Shown here piece after piece: positions 22,052 to 32,519 of a stretch of DNA of 64,000 nt. How positions within the stretch are numbered: the stretch's first letter is position 1; the number at the start of each line of letters is the position of its first letter. The notes below the pieces were generated by a model. It did no database searches and had not been told where the DNA came from. It was given only the letters and a program-made list of their open reading frames with translations. The position numbers and the translations under genes are program-made. Origin of the DNA: Punica granatum (Eukaryota > Streptophyta > Magnoliopsida > Myrtales > Lythraceae); the NCBI RefSeq assembly GCF_007655135.1, contig NC_045127.1:40621538-40685537 (forward strand). The letters run 5' to 3'.

Positions 22052-24231
22052 TGTATTGTTCTAGCCATATAGAATGTTAATATTGGCTATCAAGGAGGAT
22101 GTAGTATAGTAGTGCACGATTTCGCCTGGTAATTAAGAGATTCTAGGTTCAATACTTACTAGAGAATTACTCGTATCGCTTTATTAATTATTAGAATTTA
22201 TATTTTATTTTAATAGATTTATAAGCTTTTTTTTGTAAAAATAAATAAATAAATAATATTGACTCAATTTGGGCACTCGACATGGCAGGAACTATTAATT
22301 TAGATGGACTATTTACTTATTCTAGTAAGTGCTTAAAATTTCATCATTTAATTTTCAGCACTTAATTTTAAGTTGAAACATACACACACTAAGAGTCATG
22401 TTACCACCATCCAAATAAATAGGATGTTATCTCGAGTGGCCAAGACATTTATGTAACGCAAGCCTCATATAACTAGAGGTGCACCTTTAACTACCTCGAA
22501 ACTGGATTGGGCCACTGGCCTGACTAACATGTGTAAGCCCCACAAGTGCGCGCGAAATCGTAACTCATTTTGATAGTATGTAAAATGTAAAATTTCACTG
22601 ATGTATAAATGACTGGGCTAATCTTCAATCCAAAAGCTCAAACCAGTGGGTTGTGGTACCCAATTTATAAACCCGTTGATTTCTTTTTAATATTTTCATA
22701 TGAGACAATCTCTTTCAACACCTGCCATCACGTGGCACCGTATAGTCTTTCTCACCCTTTACCTACACGTACCACATGAACACTTAAACACTGGTCCTCA
22801 ATAAATTACCTCGAGTTGAACTCTCCTCTCTTCCTGAACTCATTCCTCAACTGCCTTGAGGTAGGCTTCCTCTTCCGCACTCGGGCGAATGGGAGTCAAA
22901 CCAACTACAAGTCTATTTTAAAATCTTGAGTAGTTAAAAGGACACGAAGTAAATGTTAATAGCGAAACTGATACTTAATATAAACTTTAATGGCTAAATA
23001 ATCTTTATCCTTAGTTTTCACCAGAATCGGTTTTTTTTTTTCTTTTTTTCTTTCTGAATTAAGGTGCCCAAGCTCAAAAGCAGAACTGGTCAATTAATTA
23101 ACCTTGTATGCAACAAACAAGAAGTGAAGCGGAAAGAGTTGAACAAAAGCCCCCCCTATAGAAGCAATCGCAATTTCTCTTTTGTTAATTTTCAATAGGA
23201 AGCAATCCCAAATAAGTCAATTATATATAGAGAGGGAGATGACAGTGACTGTGACATTTGAGAATTATAATTGGTTCTCTTCCTTTAAAGTTTCCCCTAA
23301 AGCAAAAACATGACTATTGAAAAGGCAGAAAACTTGTTCTTTTTAAGAGCAACCAAAAATAAAATTTAAAATGTCATCCATGATTATGAAACTCTCGAGT
23401 TTACGATTTTAACGATGCGTTTGGTTTCAGAGTTAAAGTAACTTTGATTTTGATTGTGAAAAAGGACAAATGTTGTACAGTGCGTTGAGTTAAAGTTAAA
23501 GTTAAAATTTTTGACTTGGGAAATGTGTATTTTTATTGTGTAGTGGGTTGAGTTAAAGTTAAAGTTAAAATTTTTGTGATTTTAACCCTGAAAATAAACT
23601 AGCCATAAGAGTCTAGGGATGGAAATGAGTAGACTCTGTTCAAACTCTAAATTGGAAGTAAACTCAGTAAATTCGCAAATAGACTCTTTAGATTCGGTAA
23701 ACTCTACGATTACGAGCCTACCACGTTTACTTTTTTGAGGGAAAAAAACAAGAAAGATTGAGCTCACTGAATGGCAAGATGCAAGTGAACTTCATCCGCA
23801 CTTATAACATTTTATAATTGAAAAATCATAACATAATTACATATAATGTCTTAATTCTTCCTTTTTCAGTTCAGTTCTCCGAAAGTCTTCTCCCTTCTTC
23901 AGTGTTTTATTCTCATTTATTTTGGTTATGTATAAGCATAATTTGCGTTGGGCTGGATGAATTCGAAATTTAGTTCATTCGGAGTTTTAATTAAGTGTTT
24001 AAAATTAAAACTATTTTTTTCCTTGAGATTTTGATATTTGGAGTTGCATGGTTTCTAAACTCTACGAGTATACTGATCGAGTTTTAGGAGACCAGTCTAT
24101 GGGACTCTCACCGAATCTAGTTAAACCTGATAATCTTGATAGCCTATTGACGGAAAACTTGTATATGACTCTATAGCTAGCTATAGACCTTGAGAAATAC
24201 GTATAATTAATGTAGATAAGGAGCTCCCTTT
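22052..24231. repeat. Tandem segmental duplication, copy A (2.18 kb)
   Basis: Copy A matches 24231-26588 from end to end in the same order: the SINE-like unit, the 'cctcatataactagaggtgcac' segment, the 'gcaacaaacaagaagtgaagc' segment (23108 and 25348), the 'ggaaatgagtagactctgtt' segment, and the last segment 'gatgaattcgaaatttagtt'. Homology stops at 'ccctttg', where copy B begins with 'tgtattgtt', the same bases that open copy A. Confidence 0.85.
22090..22258 (+). mobile_element. tRNA-derived SINE-like unit (copy A)
   Basis: A tRNA-like head includes 'gtagtatagtagtgcacg' (A-box-like) and 'aggttcaatac' (B-box-like, 22145-22155), with plausible pol III box spacing. The tail ends in AAATAAATAAATAAT. 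The same unit is present in copy B, so insertion predates the duplication. Confidence 0.5.
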
Positions 24232-25669
24232 GTATTGTTTTAGCCATATAGAATGTCAATATTGGCTATCAGGGAGGATGTAGTATAGTAGTGCACGATT
24301 TCGCCTATTAAGAGTTTTAGGTTCGATATTCGTTAGGGAATTACTCGTATCGCTTTATTAGTTATTAAAATTTCTATTTTATTTTAATAGATGGATTAGC
24401 TTTTCTTTTGTAATAATAAATAAATAAATAATATTAACTCATCTTGGAGCACTTGTTCTAGGGCATTAAAGGCATAATTTCAGCATTAAAATAAGCTAAA
24501 AGTAATTCACCTTCTCACAATCAAACAAGATTTACTTATTCTAGGAAGTGCCTAAAATTTCAGCATTTAATTTTTCGCACTTAATTTTAAGTTGAAATAT
24601 ACACATACTAAGAGTTATGTTACATTTTCCATCCAAATAAATAGTCTGTAATCACGAGTGGTCAAGACATACCCATAACACAAGCCTCATATAACTAGAG
24701 GTGCACATTTACTTACCTTGGAACTGAACTGGACCTCTGGCCTGACTAACGCGTGTAAGCCCTACACGTGCGTGCGAAAGCGTAATCTATTATGATACCA
24801 TGTAAAATATAAAATTCCATTGGGCCTATTAATGATTTGCCTCATCTCCAATTCAAAAGTTCAAGCCAGTAAGTTGCGGTACCTAATTTCTTATAAACCT
24901 GTGGATTTCTCTTTAATTTTTTCGTGTGGGACAATCTCTCTCAACACCCACCCTCACGTAGCACCATATAGTCTTTCTCACCCTTTACCTACACGTGTCA
25001 CGTGAATACTTAAACACCTGCCCTCAACAATTTACCTAAAACCGGACTGTCATCTCTTCTCGAACTGAAGACTCAACTTCCTCAAGGTGGGCATCCTCTT
25101 CTGCACTTGGGCGAGGGAGGTCAAACCAACTATGAGTCTATTTTAGAATCTGGAGTAGCTAAAATGACACAAAGTAAATGTTGATGGCGAAACTGATACT
25201 TAATATAAACTTTAATGGCTAAATAGTCTTTATCCTTAGTTTTCACCAGAATCGGTTTCCTTCTTCTTCTTCTTCCTTTTTATTTTTATTTTTTGTGAAT
25301 TAGGGTGCCGGAGCTCAAAAGCAGAACTAGTCAATTAATTAACCTTGTATGCAACAAACAAGAAGTGAAGCGGAAAGAGTTGAACGAAAGCGCCCGCCCA
25401 CCCCCCCAATAGACGCAATCGCAATTTTCAATAGGAAGCAATCCCAAATAAGTCAATTATATATAGAGAGGGAGATGATAGGGACTGTGATATTGAGAAC
25501 TATAATGGGTTCTCTTCCCTTAAAGTTTCCCCTAAAGCAAAAACATGACTATTGAAAGGCAGAAAACTTGTTCTTTTTAACAGCAACCAAAAATAAAATT
25601 TAAAGAATGTCATCCATGATTATGAAACTCTTGAGTTTACGCTGCCTTGTTTGGGATTAGCTCAACTTT

Positions 25670-25708
<39 letters not shown>

Positions 25709-26588
25709 TGGGTTATAATGATTGTGTTGTTAAATTATGAGAAAAAAATATAAAAATGTAATGAATAGTTGAGAGAAAATAATGATTGTGTTCTTGAATT
25801 GTAGAAAAGTAATAAATAGTTGAGAGAATTTAACATTAAAAATTGAATTGAATAGTTAAAAAAATTGAAGAAAAAATGAAAAATAATAATTATATTGTTA
25901 AATTGAAGATAAGCGGAGTTAAGTGGAGTATAGTTAAAAATAAACTCTAAACCCAAACAAAGTAGGAGTCTACGGATGGAAATGAGTAGACTCTGTTCAA
26001 ACTCTAAATTGGAAGTAAACTCAGTAAATTCTCAAATGGACTCTTTAGATTCGGTAAACTCTACGAGTACGAGCCAACCGAGTTTACTTTTTGGAGGGGA
26101 AAAAGCAAGAAAGATTGAGCTCACTGAATGGCAAGATACAAGTGAACTCCATCCGCACATATAACATTTTATAATTGAAAAATCATGACATAATTACATA
26201 TAATGTCTTAATTCTTCCATTTTCAGTTCAGTTCTCCGAAAGTCTTCTCCCTCCTTCAGTGTTTTATTCTCATTTATTTTGGTTATGTATAAGCATAATT
26301 TGCGTTGGGCTGGATGAATTCGAAATTTAGTTCATTTGGAGTTTTAAGTAAGTGTTTAAAATTAAAACTTTTTTTCCCAGAGATTTTGATATCTAGAGTT
26401 GCATGGTTTCTAAACTCTACGAGTATACTGATCGAGTTTAGGAGACCAGTCTAGGGGAATCTCGCCGAATCTAGTTAAACTTTGATAATCCTGATAACCT
26501 ATTGACCGAAAACTTGTATGTGACTCTATAGCTAGCTATAGACCTTGAGCAACACGTTTAAATTAATGCAGATAAGGAACTTCCTTTG
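24231..26588. repeat. Tandem segmental duplication, copy B (2.36 kb)
   Basis: Copy B lies directly downstream of copy A and ends about 13 bp before the subtilase TATA box. It differs from copy A by substitutions and by a different insert at one site: 23405-23610 in A ('gcgtttggtttcagagtt..') versus 25642-25965 in B ('ccttgtttgggattagctc..' to '..ctaaacccaaacaaag', with an (AT)n run near 25670-25702). Both inserts look like MITE relics with TTTGG-type ends. Confidence 0.85.
24268..24435 (+). mobile_element. tRNA-derived SINE-like unit (copy B)
   Basis: It has the same head as the 22090 unit, with a better B box, GGTTCGATATTC (24320-24331), and a TAAATAAATAAATAA tail. Confidence 0.5.
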
Positions 26589-26598
26589 CATGAACTGC

Positions 26599-26632
26599 CC
26601 ATATATATATGAGAGGGAGACAGAACTTAATT
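26599..26632 (+). promoter_or_regulatory. TATA region of the subtilase gene
   Basis: 'catatatatatgagaggg' gives a TATA element at about 26601-26609, some 80 bp before the ATG at 26686. A transcription start near 26632 would leave a 5'UTR of roughly 50 nt. The duplicated upstream block ends just before this site. Confidence 0.6.
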
Positions 26633-26685
26633 AGGACAGATTGGAAACCCAACTAATTATTAGCCTTCTCCTTATGTGAAGAACA

Positions 26686-29600
26686 ATGTCTTCAAAGGAA
26701 ACCAAGTTCGCCTTCTTGTCCTGTGGTCGCCACATTACTTTGTTCATATTGATGATCAGTTCTTTTGCCATTGCTGCTGTAACTGGGGAAGAAGATAAGG
26801 TGAGCAGAAAGTTCCAATATTCTTGAATCCATACATGCAGACACATATATATGGCTTAATTTCTCAAGTTTGGCCATGTACATGTCGATCTTATTTCCCC
26901 ATAAAGTATAAATGAGTTTCTTGCAATTTATTTGGTTAAGCAGAGGTTTTTCATTGTGTACCTGGGGGAAGCTACCCGGGAGACGAGGGAATTAGCAGCT
27001 CAAGCTCACCTTGACGTCCTCTCAACTTTGAAGGGAAGGTTTAGACATCTCTCCCCTCTCCCCTTCATTACATCTCATTGATCAACAATCGCGGAAAACG
27101 GGAACGTTTTTATCATAAACATATATGGCATAACAATTTCTGTTTTGTTTTTCCAGTTTTCTCGGAGAATGCAATGGTATCGGATGTTGTTTTGCTTTAT
27201 CCCGTTTGAAACGAGGCCAACCAACATATTCATATTCACCATCTTATTTTGCGAGATTCGACCTATTCATATATACCATCTATGCTGTAAAACATCCTAA
27301 GATATACTTTCATCTATTTTGGCCTCTCAGGGAAGACGAAGCAAGAGAATCATTAGTCTACAGCTACACGAAAAGCTTCAATGCATTTGCAGCGAAACTG
27401 TCCGAGGATGAGGCTGAAGAGTTATCAAGTACGCTAGTTCCTTATAATTAATTCATCAAATATGTAATTAAGGAAAGCAAATTATTTCAGTTTCCATATA
27501 TATACCGCGTCTTAATTCCATTACGTGGCGTGTCAATTTTGCTAGACATGGACGAGGTTGTCTCGGTTTTTCCCAATCAGTACCACCAGCTCCACACCAC
27601 AAAATCGTGGGACTTCATTGGGTTTCCTCAAAATGCAAGGAGGAAACTGGAAGTCGAGAACGAAATCATCGTGGGTCTACTTGACACAGGTTCTTGACTG
27701 ATCATCAATACCTTTCATTCCAAATTTTCCGGTTCGACAAACGATTTTATTCACCATATTAAGAAGTAAAACTGAATTTAGTGTAAGGAAAGAGAGGAAA
27801 ATTGCAATATCATTTTGGCAGGGATTACTCCACAATCTGAGAGCTTCTCAGACAAGGGATTTGGTCCTCCTCCTTCCAAATGGAAAGGAACTTGCGACCA
27901 CTATGCAAATTTTTCTGGATGCAACAAGTAAGTTATGGTTGCAATCCCTACAATAACGTCTATATATTAATTATCATCTCGACGCGGTTATGCTTTCTTG
28001 TATTAACATGTAATGAATCCAGTTCATATATTCATCAGTTCTAATTCTTCTTAGAACTTATCGATTTCAATTGTCTCATAGAAATTATTCCGCGGATATA
28101 ATCCAATAGTGCCTCCTCTCAAATAATCCCTATTACAACTTCTCAATCATTTTCATCAAGCCCTTTCCTCATAGGATTTAATGTAGTATTTCTTATTTAT
28201 GCGGCGTTTATAATTAAACGTGATGTGGTGGTGTTGTAGGTATATATTTGGTGGGCATGTTACTGTTGTACCAGATACTCTGCTCTATTGTTACCAAACG
28301 TCGCTAGCAATATAATAAGAGAATAAGAGAATAAGAGCCCAATTGTAAAGAAAACACAACTAGGGGCTCAAATTGCTATTGAAATAAAATTATAAACATT
28401 TTCAAAATAAGAACAAATTTCATAAACTATTTTATAGTTTCCTAAAAGAATAATGACATCCCCTCCTTTTAAGGGGTTCAAAGTAAAATATTATTTCAAT
28501 TGCAAGTAAGCAGGAAGTGTAACCCTCCTTTTACAAAATAATATTTCAATTACAATTAAAGTCATTTTGCAAAATTACGAGGGTGGTTTGCAGAATTTAC
28601 CCGAAACTTAATATCCCGAGTTGTGATAATAGTTAATTCTCTTGTTTGTAGAATTTATCCCAGAAATAAACATTTGACTTACAGGATCTCAATCTTAACT
28701 TAATCTCTTGTATGGGGAGATTGTTTAATTTGGGTGGAGTATATAAGTACTTAAACCAGTTAGGGGTATATCTGAAAATAAATAGTTTGTTTATGGGATT
28801 AAAACATAGATGTCCCCGGTTTGACTTTTTAGCAGCTTCAGTTTGACCGGTCAACTTCGTCTGTTTACTCTCCTTGCAGCAAGATCATCGGAGCAAGATA
28901 CTTCAAGCTAGACGGAGGCCCAGCCCCCGGTGACATCCTCTCCCCCGTCGACGTCAACGGCCATGGCACCCACACCTCCTCCACCCTGGCTGGGAACGTC
29001 GTCCCCGATGCCGACCTATTCGGCCTCGCGAAAGGCACCGCTAGGGGGGCCGTCCCATCCGCCCGGGTGGCCGTATACAAGGTCTGCTGGGCCGGCGTCG
29101 GCTGTGCCGACATGGACATCCTGGCCGCATTTGAGGCCGCCATCCACGACGGAGTCGATGTCATCTCTATATCCATCGGAGGCGCTGCCCCTAGCTACCT
29201 TAAGGACACCATAGCGATAGGTTCGTTCCACGCCATGAGGAAGGGCATCGTGACGGTGGCGTCGGCCGGGAACAAAGGGCCCGACCTCGGGAGCGTGGCT
29301 AACCACGCGCCTTGGCTGGTGACGGTGGCTGCGAGTGGGATTGATCGGCAGTTCCAGAGTAAAGTGGAGTTGGGTAATGGGAAGACGGTCATCGTACGAT
29401 CCTGCTCCTATTTTTTCCAAAAACATATATTCAGTAAATGACGTCGAACGGGATTAGTCTCAGCTAGATACCTAAAAACACAATGCATTAAATGTGATCT
29501 GATATTTAGACCACCAGACACTCTTAGGAACAACATTAACATTGTTTAACTAATCAAACATGCATTGATGCGGTCCGCTTGAACGGAAGGAGACCAGGAG

Positions 29601-31383
29601 GGAGTAGTTCTGTTAGATTTTATTATTATGATTAGCTAAGACAGTGTGAAGATTTCAGCTTAGTTCAAGTGAGCAACGATCCGTACTTTTGGTATGGATT
29701 GATTACCATGAATCCTCTATGCAGGGTGTCGGAATAAATGCATTCGAGCCGAAGCAGAAACTGTTTCTTCTTGTTAGTGGGGCAGATGTGGGCCGAAATT
29801 CAAGTGTTATCGATGCAAGGTACTTCTACTCAAATTCATGAGACCAAGTTGATCCATCGGACTACAAGTATCTCATGCACCCGTAAAATCTCACTATAAC
29901 TAAAAACCGTTAAAATTTTTTGACTTTTAAGAAACAGCATTGGAGTTTAACGTTACAGGTACTGTTCAGAGAACTCGATGGACTCTGCTAAAGTAAAGGG
30001 GAAGCTTGTATACTGCAGATTATCGACGTGGGGTGCCGATTCTGTAGTTAAAGGGATTGGCGGGGTTGGGGCCATCATCGAGAGCCCTGAGTACCTAGAT
30101 ACTGCCGAGATTTTCATGGCTCCAGCCACTATAGTGAATGCCAGCGTTGGCGACTCGATTGATGAATACATTCACACCACAAGGTAATGCCAGCGACCAG
30201 CATTCTCCAGTAGTACTGATTCTCAGGATTTCTTTCAGGGAAAATCCCGAGCAAGGGTGTATCGCAGGAGGTTTTTGATAAACATATGAAATGATAAAGA
30301 CGCATCTGAGATGAAATTTGTGCAAATGTATTTGCATGATGCAGATCTCCGTCAGCAGTCATTTATAGGACTGAGGAAGTTCAAGCTCCGGCTCCTTTCA
30401 TCGCTTCGTTTTCATCTAGAGGCCCGAACCCTGGATCTCAACGCCTGCTCAAGGTCTGAGCCTTATCATCACCGTGATACCAAAGACTATAAAAACACTT
30501 TCGTCGAATTTATTTTGTTTAAACTTTGCTTTTGTAATTGAATCAGCCGGACATAGCTGCACCTGGTGTTGACATTTTGGCATCGTACACCCCGATGAAG
30601 ACACTGACAGGGTTAAAAGGGGACACCCAGTACGCAAAGTTCACTCTCATGTCGGGAACTTCGATGGCGTGCCCTCATGTTGCTGGGATTGCTGCTTATG
30701 TTAAGTCATTCCACCCGAGTTGGTCTCCTGCTGCGATCAAATCGGCTATAATCACCACAGGTAATATACGCTGGGATCCAGAATACCTTACTGTAAGGTG
30801 GGTTTCTCTCGCCTGGCTTATGCTTGTCTAATGTGGGATTTTTTTGGGTGAAGCAAAACCGATGAGCCGAAGAATGAACAGCGAGGGAGAGTTTGCCTTT
30901 GGAGCAGGCCAAGTGAACCCCACGCGGGCACTTAGCCCCGGCCTAGTCTACGACATGGATGAGATGAACTACATCCAGTTCCTCTGCCACGAGGGCTACA
31001 GAGGGTCCTCCCTGTCAGTCCTCGTTGGCCCCACACCCATAAACTGTTCATCCCTCCTTCCGGGGCTCGGATACGACACCCTCAACTATCCGACAATGCA
31101 GATGAGCGTGACAACAGATGGCCAGGTAGGCGTGTTCCGGAGGACAGTCACGAATGTAGGCCCAGCACAGGCCGTGTACAATGCCACCATTCGGGGTCCC
31201 AAGGGAGTGAGCATCAATGTGAAGCCCATGAGCCTGTCCTTCTCGAGGGCACACCAGAAGAGGAGCTTTAAGGTTGTCGTGAGGGCTGGACCTCTGAGAA
31301 GCTCACAGATGGTGTCTGGTTCAATCATTTGGAAGAGCCCAAGACATGTTGTGAGGAGTCCTGTTGTTATTTATGGAGAGTGA
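26686..31383 (+). CDS. SBT4.14: Subtilisin-like protease, SBT4.14/XSP1 orthologue (11 exons)
   Basis: Exons: 26686-26799, 26944-27038, 27331-27428, 27546-27689, 27822-27927, 28880-29393, 29725-29819, 29959-30183, 30345-30453, 30547-30760, 30854-31383. Every intron is GT..AG, and the joined frame is 2244 nt (747 residues), the usual family length. It is a secreted serine protease made as a pre-pro-enzyme: signal peptide within residues 1-31, I9 prodomain to about 119, mature start at [10 protein letters not shown] (T120). Catalytic residues are D149 (LLDTG), H214 (NGHGTHTSS), N317 (SAGNKGP) and S539 ([12 protein letters not shown]). A PA domain is inserted around 345-460 and an Fn3-like domain closes the protein (..[10 protein letters not shown]). 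[32 protein letters not shown] and [16 protein letters not shown] match what I know of Arabidopsis XSP1, a xylem-expressed subtilase. Intron 5 is long (952 bp). An AATAAA lies just past the stop. Confidence 0.93.
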
Positions 31384-31801
31384 TAAATAATAAATATACA
31401 TATACACGTTATTACATCTTTTTATTGTTCATTATTATTATTATTATTTCGGTGGATGGATTGACATTATTAAGTTTAACAGTACGGAGCTTACACAGTC
31501 GGCCCGAGCATGTTAATGCTCGAAACATCTCGAACATGGTCAGAACTTAGCTCCCGACGATCTAACCGAGTTTGGACGTAAGAAAGGCTAATACGATTAT
31601 TAGTCATATATAGAACAGGACACGAGACAAGCAAACAACAAACGAAACACCTCCCGCGACAAGACAACATCATTTGGATACTGGTTAGAGTATCCTTTCC
31701 TTATTCTTGTTTCAACTTTGAACACTAAACCATGAAGTCAACTGAGGAAAAGTCAATGCTCAGTTGTGCATGAATGCATCATCCATGCTGGTCCTGGCCC
31801 C

Positions 31802-32401
31802 TCAATGGCCTTCACCATATTCCTTCTTACCATAGCCAAAACCTTCTCCTCCGCCTTGCCCGTACCCTCCGCTGGCCCCGCTGCCGCTGCCGCTGCCACT
31901 GCCTCCGCCACCTCTACCCCTACCATTATCATATCCCGAGCCATACCCGCTGCCAAAGCCTCCTCCTCCTCCTCCTCCGCCACCAGATCCATACCTGCCG
32001 TTGCCCCATGCACCACCGCTGCCACCACCTGCACCATACCCATCCCCTTGGCCCATACCACCGCCATATCCTGGACCTCCACTGCCTCCAAAGCTGCCCC
32101 CTCCTCCACCACTACCGCCACCTATACCACCTCCATTTCCGCCACCACCGTTGCCATAGCCTCCAGCTGCAATACCGCCGCCACCTCCACCACCGCCAGC
32201 GCCACCAATACTGCCATAGCCACCGCTGCCACCAACACCTATCCCACCGCCGCCTTTGCCACCTTGGTAGCCTCCTATTAAACCTCCGGAAAGGCCCTGA
32301 TCATCGGTCAGAAACCTCTTTCCCCTGCTACCCTCTACACAAAAGAGCCCCGACAACAAGAAGTACCCAACCAGCTGCATGAGATTCCTTAGGACAAACA
32401 T
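31802..32401 (-). CDS. Secreted glycine-rich protein
   Basis: A single exon encodes 199 residues starting MFVLRNLMQLVGYFLLSGLF; an upstream in-frame GTG is not a plausible plant start. The first 25 or so residues form a signal peptide, followed by RGKRFLTDDQGLSGG and then about 150 residues of Gly-rich repeats (GGGGG, GGYG, GSGG, GSGYGSGY) with scattered Tyr and a basic/acidic tail ending EYGEGH. No zinc finger or RNA-binding domain is present, so it resembles structural cell-wall GRPs rather than GR-RBPs. Tyr residues could be crosslinked in the wall (inference). It is convergent with the subtilase gene, 418 bp apart. The plus-strand Pro/Ala/Thr-rich ORFs opposite are shadows. Confidence 0.8.
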   Translation of the reverse strand: MFVLRNLMQLVGYFLLSGLFCVEGSRGKRFLTDDQGLSGGLIGGYQGGKGGGGIGVGGSGGYGSIGGAGGGGGGGGIAAGGYGNGGGGNGGGIGGGSGGGGGSFGGSGGPGYGGGMGQGDGYGAGGGSGGAWGNGRYGSGGGGGGGGGFGSGYGSGYDNGRGRGGGGSGSGSGSGASGGYGQGGGEGFGYGKKEYGEGH

Positions 32402-32479
32402 TGTTGATTGTTGCACTCTTTCCTATCACTAGAGCTGCCAAGCTCGCCCTAAGGAGAGTTAAGACACCAAACCAGCACC

Positions 32480-32493
32480 GATATATTTATAGT
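32480..32493 (-). promoter_or_regulatory. TATA box of the glycine-rich protein gene
   Basis: The minus strand reads CTATAAATATATC about 85 bp upstream of the ATG, a good plant TATA element at a normal distance. Confidence 0.65.
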
Positions 32494-32519
32494 CAAAAGG
32501 CTAGCAGAGCCTAGAGTTA

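Noticed and set aside
22090..22160. tRNA gene
   Set aside because: A- and B-box-like words are present but there is no cloverleaf, and the unit ends in an A/T-rich tail; SINE-like is the better call.
31766..32382. Long plus-strand ORFs rich in Ala/Thr/Ser and in His/Leu/Arg
   Set aside because: They are the complement of the Gly-rich repeats of the minus-strand gene, which has a signal peptide and TATA box.
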